Origin: Hypomyces perniciosus
Taxonomy: Eukaryota > Ascomycota > Sordariomycetes > Hypocreales > Hypocreaceae
Length of the DNA: 64,000 bases
Direction of reading: 5' to 3'
Assembly (NCBI GenBank): GCA_008477525.1
Contig: SPDT01000003.1
Location: forward strand, 2,232,001-2,296,000
In this document: positions 34,811 through 45,112 of the stretch, piece by piece
How positions within the stretch are numbered: the first letter of the stretch is position 1
Layout of the letters: every line of letters starts with the position of its first letter
Position numbers and translations under genes: made by a program
Notes under the pieces: generated by a model
Told to the model about the DNA's origin: nothing
The model's input: only the letters and a program-made list of their open reading frames with translations
The model's database searches: none

Positions 34811-36792
34811 ATGCTCAAATACATCCGGCCCCGGAATATTCTGGCTGGAGCCTTTGTCGTCTTCCATTTTGCTGGTAGTCTTGTTCGAGCACGAGCATTC
34901 AACGCCTCGCAAGGGGGCATACCTCCTTGGGCATTGGCTGACTCTCCCCTCGACTTCAGAATGCTTGTTGCAGACGAGCCCGATTATACATGCTCCAAGA
35001 CCAAGGGTTGCAAACTCGGTTGTTGCGGTCCTCTGTATGAACCACTCCGTCTTTCACCTTTTCCACACTTTCAAGTCGCTGATTTTGTTCTAGTGACGCC
35101 ACTGGCAAAGGGGTCTGTGGCCTAGGCCCTGACCACTGCAGCCCTGCAAAGTGTACATCTCAGTGCGATCAAAAGAGTGAGTGCGATCCTGGTTGGGGTC
35201 TGGAATGGTCCGAGGCAACCAAGTGTCCTCTTGACGTCTGCTGTAGTCCGTTTGGTTTCTGCGGTACTACCCCCGACTTCTGTCAAGGGAAACAAGTTGC
35301 AAGTCCAGAGTGCCCCATAAGCCAGGGAACTTCGGATAAGCGCACGATAGGCTATTACGAGGGCTGGAATCTTCAGAGGCCCTGCGGTACAATGGCGCCT
35401 CACGAGATCCCGCTTGGTTACTATACCCATATCAATTTCGCGTTTGCGCTCATACACCCCAAGACGTTCCACGTCGCGCCCATGGACAGCGGCACAGCTA
35501 GTCAGTATGACGCCGTCACGAGCCTCAAGCAGAGGCAAGACGGGTTACAAGTCTGGATTGCCATTGGCGGTTGGGCCATGAATGATCCTGGCCCATACAG
35601 AACCACCTTTTCCGACATGGCTAAGTCAGAAGCGAATCAGGATGCCTTTTTCGAATCGCTCATCAACTTTCTCTTTAAGCATGACTTTGACGGCGTCGAT
35701 CTTGACTGGGAGGTGAGCAAGACGGCCCGATTTTGATTACGACAGAAAAACACTCACATCGTCTCACAGTATCCCGTGGCTGATGATCGCGGTGGCATCG
35801 AAGCAGACTTTGACAACTATGCTCGCATGCTGCGAAGGCTTCGCGCGAGGCTTAACCGCACAGGAAAGAAATTCGGAATTAGCATGGCTATTGTATATTC
35901 ACCCCCGTGGAGGTAGAGACTTGTTCCACCATACTGACCAACCATTCAGCCTGCCAGTTACTGGTATCTCCGCGGATTCAACCTGAAAGACCTAGAGCCG
36001 TCTGTCGATTTTTTCAACATCATGACTTATGACATTCGTATGTTGTCGCAAGGGAGCTAAATGAGGTGATCGCAAATCTAACAGTCGTCGCAGACGGTAC
36101 ATGGGACAGTACAGTCAAATCTATCGGCTCTTTCGCCTACGCTCACACCAATCTGACGGAAATCAACATGGGCCTTGAACTCTTGTGGCGTAATAATGTT
36201 AACCCAGAGCGGGTAAACCTAGGCCTTGGATTCTATGGCAGAAGTGAGCGCCAACATCCCCCGACTCAGTGAACACCGGTTTAAGTGGCTAACAACCCGT
36301 GACAAACAAAGGCTTCACAATGGAAAGCTCCGACTGCATGGCCCCGGGCTGTCCATTTAAGAACGCTACAGGCGCGGGTGCTGGCCGCTGCACCGGGACA
36401 TCAGGTGTGTTGTCCGCGGCGGAGATTAACGAGCTCATCAAGAATGGTGCCAAGCAGACATATTACGAGGAGGAGGCTGTTCAAGTCGTGACATGGGATA
36501 GCGACCAGTGGGTCAGTTGGGACAACGCCAAAACCCTCAAGGCGAAGCTCAATTTTGCTAATCGGCGATGCCTCGGCGGGTAAGTCCTCTCTCTTCCTCC
36601 CTGCCACTGAAGAATGTGCCGGAACCCCGACTGATATCTACATATAGAACAATGGTCTGGGCCATTGACTTGGACGATGGGACACTGATCGACGCGTTGG
36701 GAGCAAACCTCAACCGGAAAAAGGAAGACTTGATCCCAAAACGAATCCCAGTGTGTGAACTGGGTACGGGTACGGGCTTTGATGAGTTATAA
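34811..36792 (+). CDS. Secreted CBM18-GH18 chitinase (subgroup C, killer-toxin-like type)
   Basis: Seven exons: 34811-35034, 35094-35712, 35770-35892, 35950-36037, 36094-36243, 36312-36579, 36648-36792. All six introns (56-68 nt) are GT-AG and keep frame, giving 538 residues. A hydrophobic N-terminus (1-29) suggests secretion. A first Cys-rich module spans about 60-95 (YTCSKTKGCK..CC...GVCGLGPDHC) and a hevein-like CBM18 spans 119-138 (CPLDVCCSPFGFCGTTPDFC). The GH18 barrel starts near residue 155 (GYYEGW) and has AIGGW and the catalytic DGVDLDWE with Glu281 as proton donor. MTYDIHGTWD and the late Trp (MVWAIDLDD) also match. It should hydrolyse beta-1,4-chitin. Unlike many subgroup C enzymes it has no LysM domains of its own; they are supplied by the neighbour at 39117. 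The ATG at 34811 is chosen because it directly precedes the signal peptide. Confidence 0.95.
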
Positions 36793-37066
36793 TAACACGA
36801 AACATTCTACTCCGTAGTGTAAACCACTGAAAAGACTCTTGCCTCGACACGCGATGACTGTGAAGTTTTGGGCATGATAGCCTCATAGTATCATTCCTTA
36901 TTGCTCTAGACTTGACGGCTGTGGCTGCAGTAGTTCTGCGGGAAAGAGCTTGCAGAATGAGTGACATTTTCTCAGTGATTCACGAAGAAGAAAGACGAAG
37001 CCCATGACTTTTGGTAGCAATCTCTATTACTTGATCAATAAGGATTTGACATCTGCCCTTCTTGAC

Positions 37067-38283
37067 TTATTCATCCGGGATGATACGGCACTTGGCCCTC
37101 CCGATGATACTGCGAAATTTACTATTGAACTTGCTGCTTTCGTCCGAAATCAGAACCGGTTCACCTTCAGGAAAATTGTTATCCTCGTAGATGTTACGGA
37201 TGCCCGCAACATCAAGTTCCGAAGGAACAAAATTGCCATGCCATCCATTGCCATCCGCATCCACCAAGACATTCTCCCGATGGTCATTCGCGCCCAATTC
37301 CTGGCCCTCGTTAGGCGGTGCCGCATTTCCTTTGCCACCCGCGCCAGAGGGGTATAGCATGATGGATTGCCAGTCCACATCGTCCTTCGTGGCAAAGTTA
37401 CTGACGACCCCCTTCTTCATGTTCAAGCTGTTATCGGGCAGCCAGTCGGCGGCGGAAAAACCATGCTTGGCGGCAATGTTTCGCTTCTTGCAGAGGTCGT
37501 CGAGGTCTTTGGGATGTTTCTCTCCCTGACCCATGCATGGGCTGACTCATAGTCCTTGAGCGCGGAGCACTTGAACCATGCCTTGCGGAAAGGCGGGTTG
37601 TCCGCGACATTGGCGCCGTGTGGCATCTCGTCCCCATCTGGATCAGAAAAATCATAGCCCTTCCAGAAGTAAGGATTCTGGTGCTCATGACCCAGCCCCC
37701 AAGCATGGCCGAGCTCGTGAGCGATGTTTGCAGTCACATCCAGCGTTCCGACATTATCTGCGTCGCTGAGTCTCATGTGCGGGCCCTTGTAGCTCTTATC
37801 GTCGCCATCGAGGGCTGGCATGCCGAGAGTGGTGGAGAGCTTGCCCTGGTCGTTGTATGAGATGACCAAGATTTTGCTTCGTTGTGGGTTGTTGGTACAG
37901 TCACGGCCTGGGTCAGCCACCTGCTGGTACTTGTAAACGAGGCTGTTGAGCCCGGCCGCCTGCCATTTATTGCGAGCATTCTTGAGGTACTTGTATAGTT
38001 TGTCCCTGGCCTGTTGTGTGTCGTAGCAATAGCTGATTGTTTTGTCGGGCCAACGTACTGATTCGTTTGGTCCTTTCTTGGGGATCAGCCCCATCCAGCG
38101 TTTCATGACGGCGTTCTGGGTTGCGTTGTCCCTGACAGCATAGCCGGCGGCGTCGATCTCGACGCGCTCGACAGGATGCGGAGCCTGTAACTGAACGTTG
38201 CCCTCCCACAGTTGATTACCTGCGTGTACAACTGAGGTGGCTAGCAGCAGCAAAGAAGCCCAGGAAGCGGTTGAGGAATACAT
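37067..38283 (-). CDS. Secreted astacin-like zinc metalloprotease, one frameshift
   Basis: The signal peptide is at residues 1-21 and a propeptide-like stretch follows. The zinc site HELGHAWGLGHEH at 189-201 fits HExxHxxGxxH (His189, Glu190, His193, His199), and a later SIMLYPSG is the Met-turn, as in the astacin/M12A group of metzincins. Paired Cys residues suggest an extracellular enzyme. No intron is needed, but near 37531 (CCCATGCATGGGTCAGG on the minus strand) one base seems to be missing. The frame with the zinc site runs out while the adjacent frame continues the family sequence to the stop at 37067. Total length would be about 405 residues. Convergent with the chitinase (275 bp apart) and divergent from the LysM gene, so probably part of the same secreted set; no substrate can be inferred. 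Confidence 0.88.
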
Positions 38284-39116
38284 GATTGGCAGGTATAGAA
38301 GAATGATCTCGCGGGTTGGGTCAGGCCTCTACGACAAGCAAGGCACGTAGATGGCTTGTGAACTCGAGTGCAAGTTGAGGCCCTATCGTGCTTCTTCGGA
38401 CGCCATAGGCCTTGAGCAGAAGTTGAGGATCAGGCGGGGGAGAGCGAAGCAGAGAGTGTGACGGCCTGCTCCCCTTCACAAAACGGCCTGACTATTAGTC
38501 CAGGATGACATGAGGTTCAGTACACAGTTCATGAAGTACCGATACTTTCCCAGAGACAGATGCAGACCTGATTTGGTTACGTTCAGCCCGCTTGACCGAC
38601 TGCTCTTTGCCAGGGCTTCGATTCTAAATGGGTCTAGCCAGCCTTGGCCTTCGTTCACTATCTTCATTCGGAGGGTGCCCACAGTAGTGCCATGCAAGGC
38701 ACCGTGAGGGCCGAAGCGATTGGAGTGGATTTGGCTCTCACTCTCCGAAGCAATTTCACTTGCATAAATTCATTTCATATGAAATGATAAAATTTCAATG
38801 GAGCCGAGCCAACGTCGCACTGTGTCAACTGATTCCTGAAGATCCAATAGCTGGGGGCTTGCTCTTACATGGCATAAGGCGGTATCCTATGGATAGGCGA
38901 GGTGTATGGGGCAGGGCAAACTCCGAAAAGTAGGACAGGTGCAAGTTGTAATACCGTTGGGGTTTTGGATGAGGGTGGTCATTGCTCCATGTCTTGCGGG
39001 AAAGCGAATGTCGTGGCTATCCAGCTTCAACGAGTAACTCTTCTACTTCAGCACAGAGGTGTCAACTGAGGATATCTCGCAACTCACGAGTCCAAAACCT
39101 TGTTTCGCAAGCAGCC
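38284..39116. promoter_or_regulatory. Shared divergent promoter region with a perfect 16 bp palindrome
   Basis: The 833 bp between the metalloprotease and LysM start codons. It contains a perfect palindrome CATTTCATATGAAATG (38771-38786), a possible dimeric factor site. No further element is assigned; the flanking stretch is ordinary non-coding sequence. Confidence 0.4.
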
Positions 39117-41197
39117 ATGGCACTTCCGCTACGAAGCTTCTTGCTGGTTCTTTTTGCCAGTATCTTGGGCGTCTCCGCGCAAACCAATGCACCAGGTCCT
39201 ACACACCCGGGCATACCATCCAACTGTAATCGGTGGCATGTCTTGGAAAGCGGCGACACCTGCGCAACTGTTCCACAGAAGTATGGGATCTCTTCCACGC
39301 AGTTCTTCAATTGGAACCCGTCTGTATCCAGAGACTGCCTGACCAACTTCTGGCTCGGCTACGCCTACTGCGTCGGGGTCGGGGCGAACATCCCAACTAC
39401 GATAACGTCTGCACCAACCACCACCACGACCTCGAAAGGGACAGTCACACACATAACGACGCCTCCCGGCCCTACCTTTACAGACACGCCCAAAAACTGC
39501 AACTCCTGGCATCTGGTCGAAGATGGGGATACGTGCACCAACGTGGCCAGCCGCTACGACATCAGCATGGCGCAGTTCCTGAATTATAATCCCTCCGTCT
39601 CGACAGATTGTACACAGAATTTCTGGCTGGGTCAAGCTTACTGCGTTGGGCTTGGGCCGCCTATCACTGTCACCGCCACGGAAGAAAGCCCGTCTACCAG
39701 CAGTGAGCCTACATCGTCCTTCAACTCGACTTACTCGATCAGACATCCCATCTCGGATGAAACCATGGTTGTACCTACCATCGACGATACCTGGCCGCCG
39801 CAGAAGACCCAGGCAGGTCAGCCCAGCTACTGCAACAACTGGCACCTCGTGGGGCCGGGCGAGGACTGTATGGATATTGTTCACAAATATAGCGACTGGA
39901 TGGGTCTCTCTGACTTGTAAGACTCTTTTGCGTCCGGCTTAAATGAGACCGTCGACTAACAGCTCAGCTTCGCGTGGAACCCAGAAGTCGGCACTGACTG
40001 CTCCGGGTTGTATCTGAACTACTACGTCTGTGTAGACATCCAGCCTCAGACGACAGGTGCTGTCATTGTGCCGACTTTCGCAGCAAATGCCACCCTGCCG
40101 CCCTATGTCTCGTGGTCGGTGCCCCCACTGCCTACTGTGGACAACTTTTTCACGCCCACGCCCAGCCACGGACCTATGCCGACAAACTGCGTAGACTACC
40201 TGCGGGCTGAGCAAGTAAGTTTGTATAAGCGTGTGATCCAACCACGGTTTCTGGTTCTAACCTCTTCAGGGGTATTCTTGTGAAGATATGCTTAAAGCAC
40301 AACCCTATATTTCGCGGGAACAGTTCTTCGCCTGGAACCCGGTGCTCGCTGGTAAATGTGACGCGATCTGGGCGAACAACTACTACTGTGTTTGGTGCCT
40401 ACTCAGACGGCAACTTCCCGCAGCCTCCGACGACCAAGAGCAAGCCTTCGCCTTTGCCGGCCGGCACGACCGATAACTGCGTGGCTTGGTACCAGTCCAC
40501 TCCCGGGGACACGTGTGAGACCATCATAGCTATTTTCGGCACTTTCTCAATGTCCAACTTCATAGCATGGAACCCTACCGTCCAGAGCAGTTGCTCGAGC
40601 CTCGAGGTGAGTAGACTGAAGAAGTGTGTCGCAGGGCACCCTGCAATGGAAAGCTGACATGGCTACTCAGGAGATGGAGTCTGATGTCTGGTATTGCGTA
40701 GCTGTCCCTAGCACACCCACGACGAGAACAGCGCCTGTAGTAGTTCCGACATCATTCCCACCTTATGAAGACGATGAAACTTCGACTTCTCCCACCACCA
40801 CCCGACAACCGCCCACAACGACGAGCACCGATGCCGCTATTTCCACTCCCCAGCCGATTCAGGTAGGCAATATGACATGTAGATATACATACATTATGCT
40901 AATGAAGATACAGGGCCAGATGATCAGTGGTTGCCGAAGGTTCTACTTTGTCCAACCCGGCGATGGCTGCTGGCAGATCTGCAATGACGCCGGCATCGAT
41001 ACTTCGTGAGTCTTCTACACTGGCTTGAACCCCTTTGATTCTTGCAATATATGGCTGACAACTCTACCAGTGACTTCTATAAATGGAACCCAGCAGCGGC
41101 GCCAGATTGTTCTGGAATGTGGACCGATGTTTATGTGTGTGTTGGAATTGCTGGACCCGTGGCGACATTTTCAGGCACACCACCAAAGCCTACGTAA
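39117..41197 (+). CDS. Secreted six-LysM chitin-binding protein (TAL6-like), one frameshift
   Basis: Six exons: 39117-39916, 39968-40214, 40270-40606, 40671-40862, 40914-41005, 41071-41197, with five GT-AG introns of 51-65 nt. A signal peptide (residues 1-21, ending VSA-Q) is followed by six LysM domains separated by Thr/Ser/Pro-rich linkers. Their starts read CNRWHV.SGDTC, CNSWHLVEDGDTC, CNNWHLVGPGEDC, CVDYLRAEQGYSC, CVAWYQSTPGDTC and CRRFYFVQPGDGC, and most end in WNP...C. Such proteins bind chitin oligomers and can protect hyphae or hide chitin from hosts. At 40390-40395 (GTTTGG) one extra T shifts frame inside exon 3; ignoring it gives about 597 residues. The first ATG in frame upstream of the signal peptide is 39117. 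The nearby CBM18-GH18 chitinase matches the known genomic pairing of subgroup C chitinases with LysM proteins in Trichoderma and relatives. Confidence 0.92.
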
Positions 41198-41295
41198 TTC
41201 AAATGGTCTCACAGTATAGATCAAAGATTGTAATCGAGATGGCTGAATCTGTGAACTTGACAACTTTGTGTGACCGAGGTTATAAAAAAAGAAAA

Positions 41296-42501
41296 CTAGA
41301 ACCCCCCGACGTGTGCTGGTTGATGGGAGTGTAAGAACGTGCTGCCGTCTGGCCACCAGTCGAGATTGGAAAATACACCTTCTCTGAGCCAGTATCCCTC
41401 ATTAGAAGATTCATTTTCTGAAGTGGCTGTGAACGGGTACCGAATCTGAGGGGCTCTGCCCGGCGCAATCCTGCGAATAGCATCAAAGACGGTTGTCGGA
41501 ATCGACACGAAGAATTCGTCCAGTTTTATCTTGTTTCTTATCATCAATAGAGGCTGGAGAAGGACAGTGTCGATCTCGGTCGTGTTTCTGGCCGGATCAA
41601 GTGACTTGTAATAGAGATTCATCTCAAAAACAAGATAGAGTCGCTTGAGGTTGGGAAACGTAATTGGCATCTGATCGAGATATTCCTGGAACCGTAGGCG
41701 ATGCTCTTCTTCTTGGGAGCCGTTGTAGGTGCCGAACAACGTCAGATCCCACCGCATCTCAAGTGAGGTGACAAGGTTGATGCCCGGCCCAATCACTCGA
41801 GGGGCATTGGGTAGACCTTGTTGGAAAAGACCATGGATCAACTGTTGGCCTTGTAGGTAAATTGTGTTTGTCGAATACAGGATGCTCAACAGCTCGTCAT
41901 AACTATGCGTGAGGTCAATCTCCCGCTCAATATCACAAGCGACCGTGACTAACCTCTGCCTGCTCGACAAAAGGAACCCCATTGCGCCGATTCGGCATTT
42001 GTCTGGCACAGCGCCCGGCCAGAACTCGCAATTGCCTCCCCCCTGAAGACACATATCCATATGAGGTTCAATCCAAACCCTCCTCTCTGTCGGTGGCACA
42101 CGGTGGCAAATGCAGCTATACCACCTCCATGCTCTGTCATGGCTATAGTCCTGGGGCGGAAATGCCGGTGGCTCATTGCAATACACCAGGGGAGGATAGC
42201 CTCCATGGTGCGGACCGCGTCCCCCGCTTGTCTGTAGCGTGTGAAGCGGCCGCCGATAACGCATATCGATGTGAATTGTGCCGCCGCCGAAAGCTTCATG
42301 TAAGATCTGCAGGCGGACTTCGCGAGGTAAAGCGAAGAAGCCCTGCGTTTGGTGGTGTATGGGCTTCCATGACTCGGGGCTCAGGGTTATTGACGGTGCC
42401 AGACTTGGAAGTGGCGGTTCAGGCGATAAAGATTCGCCCACTGTGCTATTTGGAATATCCTTGTTTCCCTTTTTGTGGATGAAGTGACGAAGCCAGCGCA
42501 T
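41296..42501 (-). CDS. DUF7730-type (F-box-like) protein
   Basis: Open from ATG 42501 to the stop at 41296 (401 codons). Residues about 55-80 (FFALPREVRLQILHEAFGGGTIHIDM) and a later LLSSRQ...LLSILYSTNTI resemble the DUF7730 domain, which follows an F-box-like LP.E.R..I start in many fungal proteins. An in-frame 51 nt segment (41953-41903, GTTAGT...CATAG) has donor and acceptor signals. Removing it joins SSRQ to SYDELLSILYSTNTI, closer to the family, so the true protein is probably 384 residues. Convergent with the LysM gene, 98 bp apart. Cytosolic or nuclear, no signal peptide; function unknown. Confidence 0.75.
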   Translation of the reverse strand: MRWLRHFIHKKGNKDIPNSTVGESLSPEPPLPSLAPSITLSPESWKPIHHQTQGFFALPREVRLQILHEAFGGGTIHIDMRYRRPLHTLQTSGGRGPHHGGYPPLVYCNEPPAFPPQDYSHDRAWRWYSCICHRVPPTERRVWIEPHMDMCLQGGGNCEFWPGAVPDKCRIGAMGFLLSSRQRLVTVACDIEREIDLTHSYDELLSILYSTNTIYLQGQQLIHGLFQQGLPNAPRVIGPGINLVTSLEMRWDLTLFGTYNGSQEEEHRLRFQEYLDQMPITFPNLKRLYLVFEMNLYYKSLDPARNTTEIDTVLLQPLLMIRNKIKLDEFFVSIPTTVFDAIRRIAPGRAPQIRYPFTATSENESSNEGYWLREGVFSNLDWWPDGSTFLHSHQPAHVGGF

Positions 42502-43152
42502 GGTGAGGCGATTCTAAGGGTGGAACTGGATCTGCTGCAAGCCGAAGTCATTGAGTGGGAAGAGGCAGTAAAGCTCCTCAGACTGCGGGGATTTATTAGC
42601 CCTCAGTCTTAAAGACATTATGCGCCTTGGCATTATGCGCTGTTGGGGAGGGAAAGGAAGGGATGGACAGCTGGCATCTGTTTATATGAGCGTTTGGTAG
42701 GAAACTGGCCTTGGTATGGAGTAAAGTGGGTGCAAGTGTGCTCGTGTCTTAGCAATTTCCATACTTATGGCAACCCTAACCCTAGTAGCTTAAAACATAC
42801 TTTAAAAAGGAGCTTATTTAATAGCCCTTTCGATAGTAAATAGAAATCAGATGTAAATAAGGCTTAAATAAGGTTATTAATATATACATGTACGAAGTAG
42901 TAACTAGTGATCATTAACTAAAAGTTGATTGAGAAGATGGTATCTATCTACAAGGTGGGGGTGGGTGGGGTCAGAAGCCTAGGTTTACGGTGAATCAGTA
43001 ACTAAATGCGCGCCCACAGCAGCACAACCATTACCTCAGCAACTTCAACTCACTTAGCACAACTACAACCACAAGAACAAACAAGTTGCAGACAGAACTC
43101 CAGCTATGCGTAGTCGTGGCTGCTAGCTCTTTCTCACTGGCCGCCAGCCATC
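42502..43152. other. Intergenic region
   Basis: No gene supported. A patch at 42770-42900 is A+T-rich with a small transposon-like look, but no repeat partner was found. ACAACTACAACC/CAACTTCAACTC-type pyrimidine- and CA-rich sequence at 43020-43090 is typical of a fungal 5' untranslated region before the next start codon. Confidence 0.45.
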
Positions 43153-43559
43153 ATGGAGGCTCCGTCCGATGATGCGCCTACTGTCGACCCCGTCCGCTTT
43201 CGACCGGCACGGAAACGCAAGGCACAAGGCATATCGCCAGCGCGCCGAGGACGATACGGACGATGGTGGCATCAAGGCTGCTGGGTAGCCTCCTCACGTA
43301 CTCAGTCATAGCGCCACTACTCCCAATGTTGACACGAAAGACGCCGAAAACGACCATCGCGAGGGCGACCGAGACGAAGCAGATCAAGATGGGGGTGGAG
43401 ACGGAAGATTCGGCCGTTTCGGCAGCGCTGAGACTTCGAAACACGCGGAGAGGACGACTACGTGGTGTTGATTTCAAGTCCGATGCGAAGACAGATGACG
43501 CGACAGGGAAGCACACTTTGGTTTTGAGGCAAAGCGAAGAGAGCACAGGTTCCTGTTAG
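43153..43559 (+). pseudogene. 5' fragment of a TLS1/C9orf78 (HCA59)-like gene, frameshifted
   Basis: From ATG 43153 the frame reads MEAPSDDAPTVDPVRFRPARKRKA. A tandem 7 bp duplication (CAAGGCA twice, about 43214-43227) then breaks it; skipping one unit restores YRQRAEDDTDDGG. A further shift is needed to reach VSAALRLRNTRRGRLRGVDF (near 43421-43480). The N-terminal FRP.(K/R)KRK.YRQR and the later ALRLRN.R..RL.GV.F are signatures I associate with the hepatocellular carcinoma-associated antigen 59 family (fission yeast Tls1, spliceosome-associated). The rest of the gene is absent, so this is a broken partial copy. A functional copy would be expected elsewhere in the genome. Confidence 0.6.
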
Positions 43560-44825
43560 AGTTCTCAAGGCACAGCAACATCCAATCCGTTCAACAACAG
43601 AGAAACATAAGCATACATTGCAACATAGAAACGTGGTTTATATTTAGGTTTTGGGGAGAGAAAGAGGGCGCGCTGTTGTTGCCCACACACTCTCAGCACC
43701 AACCTGTCAACAACTTCAGTGGCTTCTCTAATTTCTCCTGACCACAGCATCAGAGCTGCCATCCATCAGACGGCATACACGTAAACGATCTCGCGGAGTA
43801 CTCCTCTTGTACATGAGAGTGTTGCGCGCTATATGAGAACTGGACGATGTACGGCAGAAGACCATCTTCCTTTCCGGGCACGGTACTATACATGTGTCAT
43901 GTGGCTAATGACCTGCTGGAAGCGCCCTTTTTATAACCATCTACAGGGAGATGAGCTTTGGATATGAAAGCTCGCGTGAAATATCAAATAAAAGAAGAAA
44001 GCTGCTACGAGTTGTTAGATGCACGGGAGTGGCTATTGCAGCATAATGGGGTGATTGGAGTGTGTAGCTCAACTGAGCCCCAGGGAAGGATTATAGCTGA
44101 CCCCCCCACCAGGTATTAACGTACCCTGACCCGGTCAGCTTAACTTCTTAATAGTCGCTTTGCTTAGCTGACCTGACCTTAAAGAGGTGCATTGTAAAAG
44201 TCAATACCCTAGGGCTTAAGCTATTATATAAAGATCTTACCTAAATAGGAATAAAGCTATACTATAAGGCTAGGATATTAGTTGTATTTTATTTATAATT
44301 AAAAATAGTTTAGCCTATATTAAATCCTTAAGTAATAATTAAATAGGCTATATTAAGTAATATTAAGATTTAATACTTTTAATATTAAAACTATAGTTTA
44401 ATTTTATATAGATAGAAATAAGTATTTTAAATAAATAGTAATTATAACCTGGTACTGCATTTAAGGTATATACCAGGGTATGTACCTATTCGGCAGAAAG
44501 AAAAGCTAAAGAATCGTGCTAGACTCTATATAAAGAGATAGCCTCTATCTTATTAAGATAAAGGGCAAGCTTTAGTCTTACAATTAACCCTTCTATATCT
44601 TTTACTTAGCTTATTATAAGGTTTATGCCTTATGAGTCTGCACTATTAAATATAGAGGTTACAGTAATATAATTTAAAAAAAGGAAAATTGCTTTATTAT
44701 AATATTATAAATAAAGAGTTTTTTATATAATTATTTTAAGTAAGGATTTCTTTATTTAAATAGATAAGTTAAAGCTATATAGTTAATTAGTTTAAGCTTT
44801 AAAGTATTAATATCTAAAATATACC
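43560..44825. other. Right edge of the gene island, no gene
   Basis: Normal-composition non-coding sequence to about 44.1 kb, then RIP-like A+T-rich DNA. Around 44093-44185 AGCTGACC/GGTCAGCT motifs recur in both orientations in a C-rich patch, suggesting the end of an unknown repeat. Nothing recognisable in 44.2-44.8 kb. Confidence 0.45.
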
Positions 44826-44936
44826 TGTAACGGAGCGCGGTATAGCTATATAGAGTATAGAAAGATAGGAAACAAAGCTTGATTCTATAAAAGAGAATAT
44901 GCTGTAGTGGCCTCGCTATATATACATATAGCTAAC
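44826..44936 (-). repeat. Copia-A solo LTR, left half (split by nested insertions)
   Basis: The reverse complement matches the last 111 bp of the copia-A LTR. The outer flank is ATACC (44821-44825). The other half lies at 62663-62815, and ATACC recurs at 62816-62820. The two halves add up to 264 bp, the full LTR. The break is exactly at TAGCTAAC (44929-44936), which is duplicated at 62655-62662 as CAGCTAAT. Confidence 0.93.
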
Positions 44937-44940
44937 CAGT

Positions 44941-45112
44941 TATTACGGCACGGAAAGGCAGGTCAGGGCAAATATTACTGTTGTGCCATAGAGAGCAAGA
45001 AAGCCTTAAGGCTCTACGGAAAGCTATAGCTAGGAACACATTAGGGCCTAGTTATATAACTATAGCTTATATAACAGGGCGTTAATATCGCGTTATAGTT
45101 AATACTATAATA
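44941..45112 (-). repeat. Gypsy-B LTR (3' LTR of unit A)
   Basis: 172 bp; begins TATTACGGCACGG and ends GTTAATACTATAATA, where the consensus is TGTTACGGCAC and GTGCCGTAACA. Followed by ATACCCCCCC, the reverse-complement polypurine tract. Confidence 0.88.

Noticed and set aside
42770..42786. CCCTAACCCTAG telomere-like motif
   Set aside because: Fewer than two repeat units in ordinary intergenic DNA; no array, so no telomere claim.
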